This document shows, piece after piece, positions 39,214 to 47,184 of a stretch of DNA of 64,000 bases. Each line of letters starts with the position of its first letter. Positions within the stretch are counted from its first letter, which is position 1. The notes beneath the pieces were generated by a model. That model was not told where the DNA came from and did no database searches. It worked only from the letters and a program-made list of their open reading frames with translations. The translations under genes were made by a program, and so were the position numbers. Origin of the DNA: Wenzhouxiangella sp. AB-CW3 (lineage in GTDB: Bacteria; Pseudomonadota; Gammaproteobacteria; Xanthomonadales; Wenzhouxiangellaceae); assembly GCF_014725735.1 (NCBI RefSeq), contig NZ_CP061368.1, forward strand, positions 2,991,225 to 3,055,224, given 5' to 3'.

Positions 39214-39247
39214 CTGTAAACTCCATTCTACTTACCTTGGTTTACGG
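39214..39247. promoter_or_regulatory. BirA biotin operator upstream of bioB
   Basis: CTGTAAACT and GGTTTACGG separated by 16 bp, matching the E. coli bio operator halves TTGTAAACC / GGTTTACAA at 7 of 9 bases each, with the same 16-bp spacing. It lies 26 bp before the bioB ATG, where bound BirA-biotinyl-AMP would block transcription when biotin is plentiful. Confidence 0.8.
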
Positions 39248-39273
39248 AACTGCGCCTGCACGGGACCCGCATC

Positions 39274-40266
39274 ATGTCTTCGCCCCATCCAGCCGCAACC
39301 GGACATGGCCCGGTACGCAACGACTGGCAGCACGACGAGGTTCACGCCTTGTTTGCCCTGCCCTTCAACGACTTGCTGTTCGAGGCACAGCGGGTTCATC
39401 GCATGCATTTTTCGCCCAGCGAGGTGCAGATTGCCACGCTGCTTTCGATCAAGACCGGTGCCTGCCCCGAAGACTGCGCCTATTGCCCGCAAAGCATTCG
39501 CTACCACACCGGCCTGGAACCCGAGCGCCTGATGCCGGTGCAGGATGTCGTTGCACAGGCAGAAGCCGCCCGTGATGCCGGGGCAACGCGATTCTGCATG
39601 GGTGCCGCCTATCGCAGCCCGAAAGACCGCGACCTCGAAACCATCATCGAGATGATTCGCGAGGTCAAGGCGCTGGGCATGGAAACCTGCGCCACGCTGG
39701 GCATGCTCAAGCCCGAGCAGGCATCACGCCTGTCGGACGCAGGCCTGGACTACTACAACCACAACATCGACACCTCGCCCCGGCACTACAAGGACATCAT
39801 CGGCACACGCACCTTTGGTGACCGGATGGAGACTCTGCACAACGTGCGGACTGCCGGCATCAATGTCTGCTGTGGCGGCATCGTCGGAATGGGCGAGACC
39901 CTTGGCGACCGGGTCGAGATGCTGCGCATTCTGGCCAATTTGCCCGAACACCCGCAGTCGGTACCCATCAATCAGCTGATCCGGGTACCCGGCACGCCGC
40001 TGGAAGATGCCGAGCCGGTCGATCCCTTCGACTTCGTACGCACGATAGCCGTTGCCCGCATCCTGATGCCCCACTCCCACGTGCGACTGTCTGCCGGTCG
40101 CACCGAGATGAGCGACGAGATGCAGGCCCTTTGCTTTCTTGCCGGCGCAAACTCCGTGTTCTACGGCGACAAGCTACTGACCACAGACAACCCGGACGAG
40201 CACCACGACCACAGACTGTTCAAACGCCTGGGGATCCGACCCGAGCCCGTCCATCATTCCACCTAG
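39274..40266 (+). CDS. bioB: Biotin synthase
   Basis: 330 residues. Radical-SAM enzyme that inserts sulfur into dethiobiotin. The 4Fe-4S motif is Cys64-X3-Cys68-X2-Cys71 ([13 protein letters not shown]); 2Fe-2S ligands are Cys108 (RFCMGA), Cys139 (METCATLG) and Cys199 (NVCCGG), and the Arg ligand lies in [11 protein letters not shown]. No other bio gene adjoins it, unlike the usual bioBFHCD cluster, but it retains its own BirA operator. It ends before a 13-bp perfect hairpin. Confidence 0.97.
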   Translation: MSSPHPAATGHGPVRNDWQHDEVHALFALPFNDLLFEAQRVHRMHFSPSEVQIATLLSIKTGACPEDCAYCPQSIRYHTGLEPERLMPVQDVVAQAEAARDAGATRFCMGAAYRSPKDRDLETIIEMIREVKALGMETCATLGMLKPEQASRLSDAGLDYYNHNIDTSPRHYKDIIGTRTFGDRMETLHNVRTAGINVCCGGIVGMGETLGDRVEMLRILANLPEHPQSVPINQLIRVPGTPLEDAEPVDPFDFVRTIAVARILMPHSHVRLSAGRTEMSDEMQALCFLAGANSVFYGDKLLTTDNPDEHHDHRLFKRLGIRPEPVHHST

Positions 40267-40301
40267 CAAGCCCCTTGCCCGGAATCTCAACACCGAGAAA
40301 T

Positions 40302-40330
40302 GACAACGGCCACCCGTGGTGGCCGTTGTC
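40302..40330. terminator. Bidirectional hairpin terminator between bioB and a receptor gene
   Basis: Perfect 13-bp stem GACAACGGCCACC / GGTGGCCGTTGTC with loop CGT between two convergent genes. No long T-run follows on either strand. Confidence 0.65.
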
Positions 40331-40355
40331 GAAGTGCATGCCTGATGTCAGATGC

Positions 40356-43300
40356 TTAGAAGCGCTTGCTGAGACTCAGGAATGCCCGGCGTCCGATCAG
40401 GTCGTGGCCGGACTGCACCACGATGTTCATGCGGGCCGGTCCCGTGCCCTGGCCAATCAGGGGCGGGGCCTTGTCCAGCACATTGACCACGCCCAGCGTC
40501 ATCGTCCAGTCATCACGGTCGTAGGACACCGAGAGATCGTGCTGGATGTAGCTGCCGATAAAGTCGATCTCACGACAGCGCACACCATCCGGCGCACCCA
40601 GGATGCCGCAGGCATTGGCCGGGCTCGGATCGGCGAAATCAGGCGTGTCCAGCTGCTGACCGCCGCCGATGTAGCGCATGCGCCACAGGCCGGTCCACGG
40701 ACCCGTCTCCAGCGAGGTCGCCAGATTGCCGCGCCATTCCGGCGTGCCGATGGTGCCGGCGTAGTCGACAGTGGGCGAATCGGGGGTGACCTGTTCCTTC
40801 TGCTCGAGCAGATGGGTGACCGTGGCCGTGACGTTCAGGCTGGCACCATTGAGGAAGTCGCCAAGATCCGTGCGGAAGCGGCTGTTGAAGTCAAACCCGC
40901 GCGAGGTCAGCTTGCCGATATTGATAAAGGCCGCATCGACGTTGGTGATGACCGCCGTGGCCGGATCACCCGAAGCACGCCGAATGCGCTCGCAGTTGGG
41001 GTCGGCCAGATCCGGGGCACCGCCATAGCACTGACTCAGGATCGCTGACGGGCTGCTTTCACGCAGGGTGTCATTGATCTCGATATCAAAGTAAGTGGCC
41101 GAGAACTGCCAGTCATACCGGGTCGACCAAGGCTGCGAGAAGACCAGCCCAAGAGTGAACGAGTCCGAAGTTTCGGCATTGGCATCCGGGTTGCCACCCG
41201 TGGTGGTCGGAATACCGGTGGTGGCCAAAAGGCCCAGCTGGGTCGGGTCCACGCCATCGGCAACACAGTTGGCCAGCAACTCGCTAGTCCGGTTGTCCAG
41301 CGCCGGATCGTAGTTGCCATCACTGTCGCGGGCATCGTTTGGCACACGGCACGGGTCAAGCGTACCGGCAATGGTACCGGCCTGACCGGCCAGGAACTGC
41401 TCTCGCAGGTTGGGGGCGCGGAAGGTGGTGCCGTAAGTGCTGCGGAAGCGCAAGCTGTCTGTCGGCTGATAGTCGGCCTTGATGCTGTAGGTGAACTCCG
41501 AGCCGAAGTTCTCTTCGGAGGTGTAACGACCCGACAGGTTGAGGGCGAAGGTATCGTGCAGCGGAATTTCGGTTTCTGCGAACATTTCCCACAGCGAAGT
41601 CCTGCCGATGGTATCCCCTTCCACATCCGGCACTTCGGATGAAGCAAGGCCCTGGCCGCGCACGACATCCGTTTCCGAGGCAATGCGCTGTTCACGGAAC
41701 TCGGCACCCAGCACAAGACCGACCGTGCCGGTGGGGATATCGAACAGGTCACCGGTCACAACGGCCGAGGCCATGGACTGCTCAAGCTTGGTCTGGGTGA
41801 TCGAATTGCCGAACAGGAAATCGGCTTCTTCCTGTGTCGCAAACGTGCCGTCACCGCCGGCTGCGGTAAACAGTGTAGGCGAGAAGAAGTTGGCCACGAC
41901 ACAGCCCGGCGAGTTCGGGAAGCCGAAGTTCAGGGTATCGTCATCGCGGATACCACAGACGAGTTCGCCATCGGCATCCATGCGCATGGTGTAAATGGAC
42001 TCACGCAGGTGCGGATCGATCATGACACGCTGCTTGGAGGTACCAAAGCTGCGATCGTAGGATACCCAGGCGTCATAAACCCAGTTACGCTCACCCAGCC
42101 CGCCGAAGTCCAGGTCGCCTTCCATGCCGCCGACGAAACGGAAGTTGGAGACCTCCGAACCGCGACGCTGGTCCAGGTCCTGGATGCGCAGTACCGGCAG
42201 GGCGTCCTCTCCGAACGGATTGAGCGGATTCTCGACCAGGACTGGAGCTCCGGACTCATCAACTATGATGTTGCCGTTCTCGTCCTCCTGGGGAATGAAT
42301 CCCGGAATACCCGGAAACACCTGCTCGCGAGGAAACACACCTTCGGAGTTGCGTGATGCGTAGGAGGCTTCGAAATACAGCGTGTCGCGACTAAAAAGGT
42401 CGACATCCTGATGACCGGTCGTGAAGATATTGAAACGCTCCAGCTCTTCAAGGAGGTTGCCTTCGCGCTCGGAAAGCTGCAAGGTGTATTCATCGGTGGT
42501 GCGGAAGTTAATGCCTTCGTCGAGCAGATCGCCACCGGTAATCCAGTTGTCGGGCAAGCCCGGGCTGTTCATTCCCGGCGCGTAAAACACGAATCCTCCC
42601 GCACTGCCCACAAAGGCGGAATTGGCCGGCCGATTGTCACGGCAGGCAGAATAGACGTTGCCGTCGTCACCAATCTGATGGCTGCGCAGGCAATCGTTGT
42701 AGTTGGGACGGTTGCCGACAATGACAGAACTGCGATCGAAATACTCCAGCGCAACGGTAAAGTTGCCCCGATCGTTGGAGGAGCCGCCAACCAGTCCGAT
42801 CTGGGTAATGTCACCACCAGAACGCTCTGGAGCAGTTCCAAATGCGGTCAACTCCAATCCATCCATATCACTGCGCAGAATCACATTGGCCACGCCGGCC
42901 ACCGCATCGGCACCATAGATCGAGGATGCACCATCGGTCAGAACCTCCACCCGCTCAATCAGCGAACCGGGAATCAGGTTAAGGTCCGGCGCAACGGGTG
43001 CACCTCTGACACCGGCGGGTGCCAGGCGACGACCGTTGACCATCAACAGCGTCCGCTCGGCCCCCAGGCCGCGTAAAGCCACGGCTTGTCCACCCAGACC
43101 GGTGGATGAAATACCTTCAACCGCGGCGGTGGGTGAACCTGCCGTGACCGATCCATCGAGCTGTTCGCCGGAAACCACCGTCGCGTCTGAAATGATCGAA
43201 CCGGCATCAACCAGCCCCAACTGCCGGGCTTCACCGGCATCGATGACTTGCAGCGGAGAAATCGAGGTGTATTCGTCTCGTCGCAACCTTGAGCCGGTTA

Positions 43301-43448
43301 CCACCACACGATCTTCAGTCTCATGTTCGTCGTCCTGCTCGGCGACCGCCTCGTCCACCTGGGCCCAGGTTGGCGATGCCGGCATCAACGCACCACCGGC
43401 CAGGGCCAGTGATGACGCCACAAGGGTATATAAGGTTTTATGTTTCAC
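40356..43448 (-). CDS. TonB-dependent receptor 1
   Basis: 1030 residues from GTG 43448, which has a strong GGGAGGAG; a longer upstream ATG start would precede the signal peptide. After the signal (about 5-28, cut after SPTWAQ), the plug begins with VVVTGSRLRR and contains ALRGLGAERTLLMVNGRR and IYGADAVAGVANVILRS, typical of large CarO/Oar-like receptors that import peptides or sugars. The barrel ends in an aromatic SLSKRF. It lies alone after the collagen locus, same strand. A ligand cannot be read from sequence. Confidence 0.9.
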   Translation of the reverse strand: MKHKTLYTLVASSLALAGGALMPASPTWAQVDEAVAEQDDEHETEDRVVVTGSRLRRDEYTSISPLQVIDAGEARQLGLVDAGSIISDATVVSGEQLDGSVTAGSPTAAVEGISSTGLGGQAVALRGLGAERTLLMVNGRRLAPAGVRGAPVAPDLNLIPGSLIERVEVLTDGASSIYGADAVAGVANVILRSDMDGLELTAFGTAPERSGGDITQIGLVGGSSNDRGNFTVALEYFDRSSVIVGNRPNYNDCLRSHQIGDDGNVYSACRDNRPANSAFVGSAGGFVFYAPGMNSPGLPDNWITGGDLLDEGINFRTTDEYTLQLSEREGNLLEELERFNIFTTGHQDVDLFSRDTLYFEASYASRNSEGVFPREQVFPGIPGFIPQEDENGNIIVDESGAPVLVENPLNPFGEDALPVLRIQDLDQRRGSEVSNFRFVGGMEGDLDFGGLGERNWVYDAWVSYDRSFGTSKQRVMIDPHLRESIYTMRMDADGELVCGIRDDDTLNFGFPNSPGCVVANFFSPTLFTAAGGDGTFATQEEADFLFGNSITQTKLEQSMASAVVTGDLFDIPTGTVGLVLGAEFREQRIASETDVVRGQGLASSEVPDVEGDTIGRTSLWEMFAETEIPLHDTFALNLSGRYTSEENFGSEFTYSIKADYQPTDSLRFRSTYGTTFRAPNLREQFLAGQAGTIAGTLDPCRVPNDARDSDGNYDPALDNRTSELLANCVADGVDPTQLGLLATTGIPTTTGGNPDANAETSDSFTLGLVFSQPWSTRYDWQFSATYFDIEINDTLRESSPSAILSQCYGGAPDLADPNCERIRRASGDPATAVITNVDAAFINIGKLTSRGFDFNSRFRTDLGDFLNGASLNVTATVTHLLEQKEQVTPDSPTVDYAGTIGTPEWRGNLATSLETGPWTGLWRMRYIGGGQQLDTPDFADPSPANACGILGAPDGVRCREIDFIGSYIQHDLSVSYDRDDWTMTLGVVNVLDKAPPLIGQGTGPARMNIVVQSGHDLIGRRAFLSLSKRF

Positions 43449-43984
43449 GGTTCTCCTCCCGTTGGGTTGGTGCAATATCCGCACAGCAGTGACCAGTTGT
43501 GAGGCCAACCGGCTGTCGCGGCAGGATTGACTGGCAAGCAATGGGGCAGGTTTTCTTGTTCTAGTTTGTGAAGACACGCCCGAAAATGGACGTGTATTCC
43601 GACTTCAGCTCCCCTCACAAAGTGAACCCGGCTACACAGGAAAACAATGACGCATCCCCATCAAAGTGCTGCAAAATCAGACACTTAACAGGACCCTACG
43701 CCCTTACCTTCCATCGTACCTAAGGGTAATTGATCCGTTATTCTTGTATTCAGTTTATGTTAACCGGGGCAGTGTCGCAAGCGCATGGCATCTGCCGAAG
43801 GCAGGAGCAGCCAACCGGTGACAACGAATGCAAATCAGGCAAGGGGCCTCGATCGAGGTCGAAGCTGAATCAGATTCTGTCTATTGGGGGGCGATTGCCA
43901 ACACGAATCCGCGCCAGGCTTCAATCAACCGGTGGTGTGTGTCGGTTGCGACTCAATTCCTGACTTGATGTTGTGCGAAATCGC
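43449..43984. other. 536-bp gene-free stretch upstream of receptor 1
   Basis: No credible gene: a 77-codon open frame at 43730-43963 on the + strand lacks a ribosome site and resembles no protein. It should hold the promoter and leader of receptor 1, though I see no convincing -35/-10. A 12-bp perfect palindrome CCTCGATCGAGG lies at 43847. A 15-base GTGC...GCAC dyad next to the start (43470-43484, spacing 7) resembles the motif upstream of receptors 2 and 3 but is one base shorter. Confidence 0.5.
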
Positions 43985-44042
43985 AAAAAAAGCTGCCCGG
44001 ACTCCCTGATTGCCACACTGGGCAAAACAGGGAGCCGCGGGC
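43985..44042 (-). terminator. Rho-independent terminator of receptor 2
   Basis: An interrupted hairpin with three paired blocks (GCCCG/CGGGC, CTCCCTG/CAGGGAG, TTGCC/GGCAA) from 43995 to 44042. On the minus strand it is followed by seven T (43985-43991). Confidence 0.8.
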
Positions 44043-44075
44043 ACAATCGACTCGATATTCAGAGTCACTTGATGG

Positions 44076-46877
44076 TCAGAGTCTGTATCCGACGGTAAGA
44101 AAGTACTCTCTGCCGACCGGGTTGTACTTCCTGATGTCGGCGTAGGGCCACCAGGCTTCCGTTTCGTGTCGGGGAGGTGTCTTGTCAAAGAGGTTGACCA
44201 CATTGACGCCAAAGTACAGCGAATCCGATACCTGATAGTTGGTCGTCAGATTGACGGTCGTCCAGGGAGAATGTCTTTCGTACTCTTCTGCATACCGAAC
44301 AGGTGATGAACCCAGTCGATTGATGTGCATGAACGTCCCCAGCTTCCCTCCAGACCAGCCCAGGGTGACATTGGTCCGGGTCCGGAACTCGGTGTTCCAC
44401 AGTCGATCCCGAATATCCTCGATGTCGTCTTCCGGAAGGAACCGATCCAGCGTTCTGAGGATATGGGTATAGGACACGTTCAGAGAGAAGCGGCCGAGAT
44501 TTTCCGTATTGAAATTCGAACGCCAGGTAGCATCGACACCATCCTGCTGCCGAAGCCCGGTATTGAAGGGACTCGTAATGACCGATGAAACTTCATCATT
44601 CGGACCACCCCGGGTGACCCTGTCGAGCATCGCCTGGCACCTCGGGGAAGACGCATCGCTATCGCGACCTTCTTCATCAAAGCCCAGCATGCATTCGGCA
44701 TAGTATCTCAACACGGTATTGGCACCAATCAGGCCGATCTGATCTTCAAGCTTGATGCGGAAGTAGTCGACGGTAAAGGAATGGTTGTTTCCGATATCAC
44801 CCACCATGCCAATGTTGACATTGGTGCCGCTTTCCTCGCGCAAGGACGGATCACCCTCCGAGAACTGACGAATGGAGCCCGTACCATAGAGCTCACCACA
44901 GCCCTGCCAGCTCTCGCCCCGGGTCAGACCCTCTTCGTTGACACACTGGAGATAGTCGACGCCTGAGGTGAATGATGAGCTGCGCTCGGCAAACATGACA
45001 TGCATGTCCGGCGCACGAAACGACGTGGCACGCGAAGCCCGGAACATGAGGCTGTCTGTCGGCCGCCAGCTCACGCCGGCCTGGTAGGTCATGGCGCCAC
45101 CCACATCCGATGCATCATCATAGTAATCGTATCGGGCCGCGAGCTTCATGTCCCACTGTCCGATCCGGGAATCCCGCTCAAGCAACGGCACGGCCAGCTC
45201 ACCCCCGATGGCATAGCGATTTCGACTGCCGCTGCCGCGGATACCACTCCAGCCCCAGATCTCTCCATCAACGGTAGGCTGATCGGTAATGAAACGATAG
45301 GTGTCTCGACTGGCTTCGGCAACAGCAGCGAAATGGACGTCTCCCGCAGGCAGGCTGAAAGCGGCACCTGTCAGGTCTGCACTCAAAGACTGGGTCGTCG
45401 AACGCCCATCACCGCTGGATTCGTGCAAGGCTTCGGAGAACATCTCGGGAGTGAGCTCGCCAAACAGATCGAATCGGGTCGGCAGCAAATCCTGGCTCAA
45501 CTGTTGTTCACCAACCCGAACCCAACGACTGCCCTCCCAGGGATGGAACCAGTCTTCACCTTTCTGCCCAAAGAGAAGGCTCAACATGGCCTCGTCATTG
45601 AATCGACCTACGCTGTCCTTGTACTGATAGCGACCTGCAGTATAGTTCAGTCCGTAATCATACTCGCCAATGAACCCCTGAATGCCCAGCGACAGCACGA
45701 GATTGGTCTCACTGAACTCTTGCTGGCTGGTGGGAACTTCATGATCCCTGAAGGATCGCCAGACATGTCGCCAGCCAACCGTCTGGGGCGCTTCGGCATC
45801 GATATCGTCGACCACTTGATAGTCGACACCAAAGCTGTAGCGATACAGGCCTGCATCAGCTTCAGAACGGGTGGCCAGCAGATCCGCATACACTTCATGC
45901 ATGCCCATCTCGTGCGACAGGCTGGCAAATCCGAACAGACGGTCGCGCGCATTCCTCACGGTGTATGTCCCGAAGATATTGTCACCGCAGTACTGTTCCG
46001 GCCCCTCCCCCGCCCAGCCGGGACGAACCGACGAATAGCCCAGTGGCTCGCACATGTCGCCGATATCCAGAAGGTCCCAATCGGCTGTGCGATCCCAATA
46101 TGACATGACCTGCGAAAGCTCGCGCTGTTCCGGATCGGGCGACAGCTCGGGACGATCGAACCAGTCGCGTTGATCACCTCTTATGGGCCGTCTCCTGTCA
46201 ACCTCCAGCCCATAGGTGAACCGCGTTGTGTCATTGCCCAGACCGGACACCAGCGAAAAGCGGTGGGATTGCCCTCCGCCATGCCAGTTATCGCCATACC
46301 TGTAGGTCAGCTCCATGCCGTCAACATTGTCCTTCAGGATGATATTGACCACCCCGGCAACTGCGTCTGAGCCATAGATTGCAGAAGCACCACTGCTGAG
46401 CACCTCCACCCGCTCGATGGCCGTGGACGGGATCATGGCCAGGTTAACGACATTGCCTGACACGGTTCCGGCCGGCTTGGGCAATACGGGGATACGTCGC
46501 CCGTTGAGAAGAACCAGGGTGTAGCCCGGGCCAAAGCCACGAAGATTGAGTGACTGGGCATTGGCCAGGAAGTTGTTCGTCACTTCCTCGCCGATGAACA
46601 TTCCGGTATTGATGCTCAGGTTGCTGAGAACATCGAAGGCGTTGGCGAAACCCTGTCGATCAATCTCTTCGGAGGAGAGCACATAAACGGGGTCGACGGT
46701 TTCCTGATCGATACGCTGAATCCTTGACCCGGTCACCACCATGCGCTCAAGCGCATCCTCCTCGTCGTAATCATCCTCGGTTTCCGTTTCGGCATGCAGA
46801 TTGCCAACCACCATCATTGATGGCAGCAAAATTCCGCATATCACTTTCAAAGCTGCATTGAAATAGAATTCCTGCAT
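44076..46877 (-). CDS. TonB-dependent receptor 2
   Basis: 933 residues, signal peptide at 8-29. Plug start MVVTGSRIQRIDQETVDPVYV; SLNLRGFGPGYTLVLLNGRR and IYGSDAVAGVVNIILKD follow; the barrel ends PVGREYFLTVGYRL. GGAGG lies 8-13 bp before ATG 46877. Its promoter shares about 85 bp with that of receptor 3, including the 16-bp motif and -10. A decayed S9 peptidase end lies directly upstream. The base composition is visibly lower in GC than the core genes. Probably takes up a collagen-derived product, by context. Confidence 0.9.
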   Translation of the reverse strand: MQEFYFNAALKVICGILLPSMMVVGNLHAETETEDDYDEEDALERMVVTGSRIQRIDQETVDPVYVLSSEEIDRQGFANAFDVLSNLSINTGMFIGEEVTNNFLANAQSLNLRGFGPGYTLVLLNGRRIPVLPKPAGTVSGNVVNLAMIPSTAIERVEVLSSGASAIYGSDAVAGVVNIILKDNVDGMELTYRYGDNWHGGGQSHRFSLVSGLGNDTTRFTYGLEVDRRRPIRGDQRDWFDRPELSPDPEQRELSQVMSYWDRTADWDLLDIGDMCEPLGYSSVRPGWAGEGPEQYCGDNIFGTYTVRNARDRLFGFASLSHEMGMHEVYADLLATRSEADAGLYRYSFGVDYQVVDDIDAEAPQTVGWRHVWRSFRDHEVPTSQQEFSETNLVLSLGIQGFIGEYDYGLNYTAGRYQYKDSVGRFNDEAMLSLLFGQKGEDWFHPWEGSRWVRVGEQQLSQDLLPTRFDLFGELTPEMFSEALHESSGDGRSTTQSLSADLTGAAFSLPAGDVHFAAVAEASRDTYRFITDQPTVDGEIWGWSGIRGSGSRNRYAIGGELAVPLLERDSRIGQWDMKLAARYDYYDDASDVGGAMTYQAGVSWRPTDSLMFRASRATSFRAPDMHVMFAERSSSFTSGVDYLQCVNEEGLTRGESWQGCGELYGTGSIRQFSEGDPSLREESGTNVNIGMVGDIGNNHSFTVDYFRIKLEDQIGLIGANTVLRYYAECMLGFDEEGRDSDASSPRCQAMLDRVTRGGPNDEVSSVITSPFNTGLRQQDGVDATWRSNFNTENLGRFSLNVSYTHILRTLDRFLPEDDIEDIRDRLWNTEFRTRTNVTLGWSGGKLGTFMHINRLGSSPVRYAEEYERHSPWTTVNLTTNYQVSDSLYFGVNVVNLFDKTPPRHETEAWWPYADIRKYNPVGREYFLTVGYRL

Positions 46878-46954
46878 TGCTTATCCCTCCTCCCTGTTCG
46901 TTGAGATGAAAATTGCTTGTCTTACAACTCATACTAGGGAGGAACATTCCGGCC

Positions 46955-46997
46955 GCTATAGCATTCATTGAATCAATTTGATGCGGAATCCGGCACA
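46955..46997 (-). promoter_or_regulatory. Receptor 2 promoter with shared 16-bp activator-like motif (site A)
   Basis: Motif TGCGGAATCCGGCACA at 46982-46997 (plus strand), then 18 bp, then an extended -10 TGCTATAGC on the minus strand (46955-46963). No good -35, consistent with need for an activator. Start codon about 70 bp further. Confidence 0.65.
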
Positions 46998-47125
46998 AGC
47001 TTGCGATCTCCCTTCGGCACGATCGCACCCTGCAAGTGCTGGACAAGGAAGTCGAACTTTTCTCTTTGAACAGACTTGACGGGGCCGTTCGATCTGCCCG
47101 CCGCATGTCGCATCGATCCCAAAAA
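46973..47125 (-). pseudogene. Remnant 3' end of a second S9 prolyl-type peptidase gene
   Basis: The minus-strand frame (stop at 46973-46975) gives about 50 codons containing LGSMRHAAGRSNGPVK, QREKFDFLVQHLQ. This matches the C terminus of the intact peptidase at 50331 (GEGHGVGRSNGPIDYV, RRKFDFFVTHLL). It holds the catalytic His region but no start. The rest of the gene is gone, replaced by the receptor 3 terminator. The match is continuous in frame over about 25 residues, so it is a true relic rather than chance. Confidence 0.7.
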
Positions 47126-47138
47126 GGGGTGCGGGAAA

Positions 47139-47163
47139 GAGGGCCACCTGCGGAGTGGCCCTC
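47139..47163 (-). terminator. Hairpin terminator of receptor 3
   Basis: 9-bp perfect stem GAGGGCCAC / GTGGCCCTC with 7-base loop, 21 bp after the stop. The T-run is short (CTTTCCC on the minus strand). Confidence 0.6.
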
Positions 47164-47184
47164 AGTGCGTGTCACAGTGCTTTC

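Noticed and set aside
42500-42508. TGCGGAAGT inside receptor 1
   Set aside because: Within coding sequence, and the second half of the motif is absent.
43850-43920. Second S9 peptidase relic before receptor 1
   Set aside because: A minus-strand frame shows RVGNRPPIDRI then FSFD, vaguely like the peptidase end, but with an in-frame stop, a spacing change and no similarity beyond.
43730-43963. 77-codon open frame on the + strand in the gap upstream of receptor 1
   Set aside because: No ribosome site, no recognisable protein pattern, and overlaps a competing frame on the other strand.
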